Source of the DNA: JBGQOG01 sp052113705
GTDB taxonomy: Bacteria > Pseudomonadota > Alphaproteobacteria > Rhodobacterales > Rhodobacteraceae
Length of the DNA: 64,000 nt
Assembly: GCF_052113705.1 (NCBI RefSeq)
Contig: NZ_JBGQOG010000004.1
Location: forward strand, 124,001-188,000
Reading direction: 5' to 3'
Positions 63,609 to 64,000 of the stretch are shown in pieces; within the stretch, counting starts at the first letter, position 1, and every line of letters begins with the position of its first letter. The position numbers and the translations under genes were made by a program. A model generated the notes under the pieces. It was not told the DNA's origin. It saw only the letters and a list, made by a program, of their open reading frames with translations, and ran no database searches.

Positions 63609-64000
63609 ATGGCAACTGAAACGCACGAAGCGGTAGCAGATATGGCCCATGCGGCCGGTCATACCGCTGAAAAAGCGGGTATGCCGCAGCTGGATTTCTC
63701 GACGTTCCCGAACCAGATCTTCTGGCTCGTGATCACGTTGGTGGTGATCTACTGGGTGCTCTCGCGCATCGCGCTGCCGCGGATTGGTGCGGTTCTGGCG
63801 GATCGCCAGGGAACCATCAGCGGTGATCTGAGCGCGGCGGAAGAATTGAAGATGAAGGCGAAAGAAGCCGAGGCTGCCTATCAGGCCGCTCTGGTGGAAG
63901 CGCGTTCGGAAGCGAACAAGATCGTGACGGCCGCCAAGGCCGAGATCAAGGCCGAGCTGGATGCCTCCATCGCGCAAGCGGATGCGGGGATCGCGGCAAA
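63609..64000 (+). CDS. atpX: ATP synthase F0 subunit b' (cut by window edge)
   Basis: The first 130 codons of the b' stalk subunit are visible. The N terminus (MATETHEAVADMAHAAGHTA) is followed by MPQLDFSTFPNQIFWLVITL, the single membrane helix (VVIYWVLSRIALPRIG) and the start of the long charged coiled coil (ADRQGTISGDLSAAEELKMK). The b' form (atpX or atpG/atpF2), paired with a separate b gene, is typical of photosynthetic bacteria and Rhodobacteraceae. The remaining codons and the expected atpF lie beyond the window. Confidence 0.93.
   Translation, partial: MATETHEAVADMAHAAGHTAEKAGMPQLDFSTFPNQIFWLVITLVVIYWVLSRIALPRIGAVLADRQGTISGDLSAAEELKMKAKEAEAAYQAALVEARSEANKIVTAAKAEIKAELDASIAQADAGIAA

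Overview
The window is GC-rich, densely coded alphaproteobacterial DNA, most likely from a Rhodobacter-like member of the Rhodobacteraceae. Four things point there: the order lpd / sucB / sucA / sucD / sucC / mdh with mcl2, mch and sdhCDAB beside it; ethylmalonyl-CoA-pathway genes; a gene-transfer-agent type holin and endolysin pair; and a split ATP synthase operon starting atpI-atpB-atpE-atpX. No rRNA, CRISPR array, insertion sequence or intact prophage was seen. One tRNA gene (Ala, GGC) is present.

Layout. 1-7.7 kb: a LysR regulator cut by the window edge, murI, argC, ccmE, a GTA-type endolysin/holin pair, ccmF, ccmH and a PaaG-like enoyl-CoA hydratase. 7.8-12.9 kb: a minus-strand signalling block (hybrid kinase, Rcp1-like receiver, membrane PAS kinase). 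13.5-15.6 kb: a small secreted peptide and a divergent SDR/AraC pair. 15.8-18.2 kb: a NarL-type response regulator convergent with a HisKA_3-type kinase. 19.1-31.9 kb: a secretion locus with a 2379-residue RTX protein carrying an animal-type haem peroxidase domain, a type I ABC exporter, a membrane-anchored RTX protein and an HlyD adaptor. 32.7-38.7 kb: a chemoreceptor, an Imm52-like orphan, tRNA-Ala, a FYDLN-acid protein, a SprT-like metalloprotease and a GntR regulator.

38.9-60.0 kb is central carbon metabolism. The 2-oxoglutarate dehydrogenase and succinyl-CoA synthetase genes run on the minus strand, with two MAPEG genes and an L,D-transpeptidase between lpd and sucB, and a secreted protein gene between sucC and sucD. 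Then come a glycosyltransferase, a GNAT enzyme, mdh, a TauE permease, mcl2, an NnrU-like gene, a DUF1737 gene, mch and sdhCDAB, with a small lipoprotein gene inside sdh. Together these feed malyl-CoA, mesaconyl-CoA and succinyl-CoA carbon through the TCA cycle into the respiratory chain. 60-64 kb holds small proteins, a DUF1989 gene behind a structured leader, an ArsR regulator and the start of the F0 operon.

The most interesting signals are: (i) the peroxidase secretion locus, which resembles Mn(II)-oxidising MopA-type systems, with a palindrome cluster upstream and a terminator-like hairpin between substrate and exporter genes; (ii) twin TGTGATCACA palindromes exactly 21 bp apart in front of both sucC and sdhC, suggesting a shared TCA operator; (iii) secreted or lipoprotein genes embedded in TCA operons; (iv) a multi-hairpin leader before the DUF1989 gene.
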